Assembly (NCBI GenBank): GCA_025355935.1
Contig: JANXYS010000494.1
Coordinates: 1-5,984 of the forward strand
Length of the DNA stretch: 5,984 bases
Direction of reading: 5' to 3'
Source of the DNA: Chitinophagales bacterium
GTDB taxonomy: Bacteria > Bacteroidota > Bacteroidia > Chitinophagales > Chitinophagaceae
This document shows, one piece after another, positions 5,418-5,984 of this stretch (the first letter of the stretch is position 1; every line of letters begins with the position of its first letter). The notes below the pieces were generated by a model. The model was not told the DNA's origin, made no database searches, and saw only the letters and a program-made list of their open reading frames with translations. The translations under genes were made by a program, and so were the position numbers.

Positions 5418-5984
5418 ATGGATATACTCATCATCAACATCAGGTTACTGGCGGGAGCAAGGGAAATTTCTCCACTCCTTCGCGGGAATGCACTCGCTGA
5501 ACTGCCCGGGCTATCGGATGCGTATCTGCTCATCGAACATGGTACCATTGCGGATTACGGCTCGATGCACGAACTCGAAATTAATCTGCCGGTCCTTCCC
5601 AAAACTATTGTTGACGCAAATAATGGTATTGTATTTCCTTCCTGGTGCGATAGCCATACACACCTAGTTTTTGCGGCGAGCAGGGAAGATGAATTTATTC
5701 AAAAATTACAGGGCGCTTCTTACGCCGACATTGCTGCCGGCGGCGGTGGTATCCTCAATTCCGCCCATTGCCTAAACGCAACGTCAGAAGAAACCCTTTA
5801 CGAACATGCTGCTGCAAGACTGCAACAGCTTTCATTAGCAGGAACTGGCGCCGTTGAAATAAAAAGCGGTTATGGTCTAACGGTATCAAGAAAATCTTTC
5901 CGGTCTGCAACAAACCAGGCCTGTTTACCAAGAGCCTTGATATCATTGATAAGGTCTTCCGCGGAGATATCTTTTACCGCGGTA
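5418..5984 (+). CDS. hutI: Imidazolonepropionase HutI, N-terminal part, 3' end replaced by an inverted foreign segment
   Basis: HutI hydrolyses 4-imidazolone-5-propanoate to N-formimino-L-glutamate, the third step of histidine degradation, in the cytoplasm. The ATG at 5418 lies two bases after the ligase stop, so translation is probably coupled. About 155 residues are authentic. They include the metal-binding H-x-H in DSHTHLVFA (residues 79-87), the family signature GASYADIAAGGGGI (about 99-112) and EIKSGYGLT at about 147-155. The family is normally about 400 residues, so more than half is missing. From about codon 155 (base 5880) the DNA is an exact inverted copy of part of the upstream Mur ligase gene. 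The frame stays open through it (V-S-R-K-S-F-R-S-A-T-N...) to the window end, but these ~33 residues are not HutI. The enzyme call is secure; the C-terminal 100 bases should be ignored. The true coding end is therefore not visible. Confidence 0.9.
   Translation, partial: MDILIINIRLLAGAREISPLLRGNALAELPGLSDAYLLIEHGTIADYGSMHELEINLPVLPKTIVDANNGIVFPSWCDSHTHLVFAASREDEFIQKLQGASYADIAAGGGGILNSAHCLNATSEETLYEHAAARLQQLSLAGTGAVEIKSGYGLTVSRKSFRSATNQACLPRALISLIRSSAEISFTAV
5880..5984 (-). repeat. Inverted copy of 5214-5318 at the window end, probable chimeric junction
   Basis: The last 105 bases are the exact reverse complement of 5214-5318. Identity stops sharply at the left: 5879 and 5878 no longer match. 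The join falls inside hutI directly after the conserved SGYGL. The copy encodes nothing sensible in the hutI frame. It is therefore a foldback joined to hutI, most simply an amplification or assembly chimera, and the window ends on the palindrome TACCGCGGTA. A genuine inverted duplication in the organism is possible but much less likely. Confidence 0.95.

Noticed and set aside
5258..5548. Minus-strand open frame across the ligase/hutI boundary
   Set aside because: It is antisense to two well-supported genes and shows no family resemblance.
5755..5946. Minus-strand open frame spanning the chimeric junction
   Set aside because: Its first part is the Mur ligase sense strand read in the wrong frame from the inverted copy, and the rest is antisense hutI.
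5214..5984. The 105-bp inverted repeats as ends of a mobile element or an invertible DNA switch
   Set aside because: One arm is ordinary Mur ligase coding sequence with conserved reading, there is no transposase or recombinase between the arms, and the second arm interrupts hutI. A technical foldback explains it better.
1..5984. CRISPR array, tRNA, rRNA, phage or defence genes
   Set aside because: I saw no spaced direct repeats, cloverleaf-like sequence or proteins of such families on either strand.

Overview
The window looks like a piece of a Bacteroidota chromosome, probably from the Chitinophagaceae or a neighbouring family. The pointers are moderate-to-low GC, A-rich leaders without clear Shine-Dalgarno sequences, a YccS-like FUSC protein, an MsrA lipoprotein, and two unnamed proteins of a type I associate with this phylum. 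The assignment rests on gene content and style, not on a marker gene.

Layout from left to right: (1) 1-1833 (+), the 3' part of a FUSC/YccS-family inner-membrane protein whose start lies before the window. (2) 1835-2407 (-), a small secreted protein of unknown function, convergent with the first gene. (3) 2408-2738, an intergenic region with a 9-bp inverted repeat touching the start codon of the (-) gene, a long imperfect hairpin with a direct CGTAGA repeat, a C8 run and a clear intrinsic terminator that has no obvious gene before it. (4) 2739-3227 (+), an orphan helical protein. (5) 3228-3872 (-), a lipoprotein form of methionine sulfoxide reductase A that has kept only one reactive cysteine. 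(6) 3873-4008, a short divergent promoter region. (7) 4009-5415 (+), a MurC/Mpl-like Mur ligase with non-standard motifs. (8) 5418 onward (+), the first ~155 codons of imidazolonepropionase (HutI), two bases after the ligase and so probably in one operon with it.

The most important structural observation is at the right edge. Bases 5880-5984 are an exact reverse complement of 5214-5318, inside the Mur ligase gene. The hutI reading frame runs into this inverted copy and stays open, so it would be called as a chimeric protein. A foldback of this kind, breaking off a well-conserved enzyme mid-motif, is best read as an amplification or assembly chimera at a contig end. The sequence after about 5880 should not be trusted as genomic order.

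I find no CRISPR array, insertion sequence, tRNA or rRNA, phage gene or defence system. Functionally the window is ordinary housekeeping: envelope transport, protein repair, a muropeptide-type ligase and histidine breakdown. The less explained parts are the 2408-2738 intergenic region, the substrate of the Mur ligase, and the two unnamed proteins.
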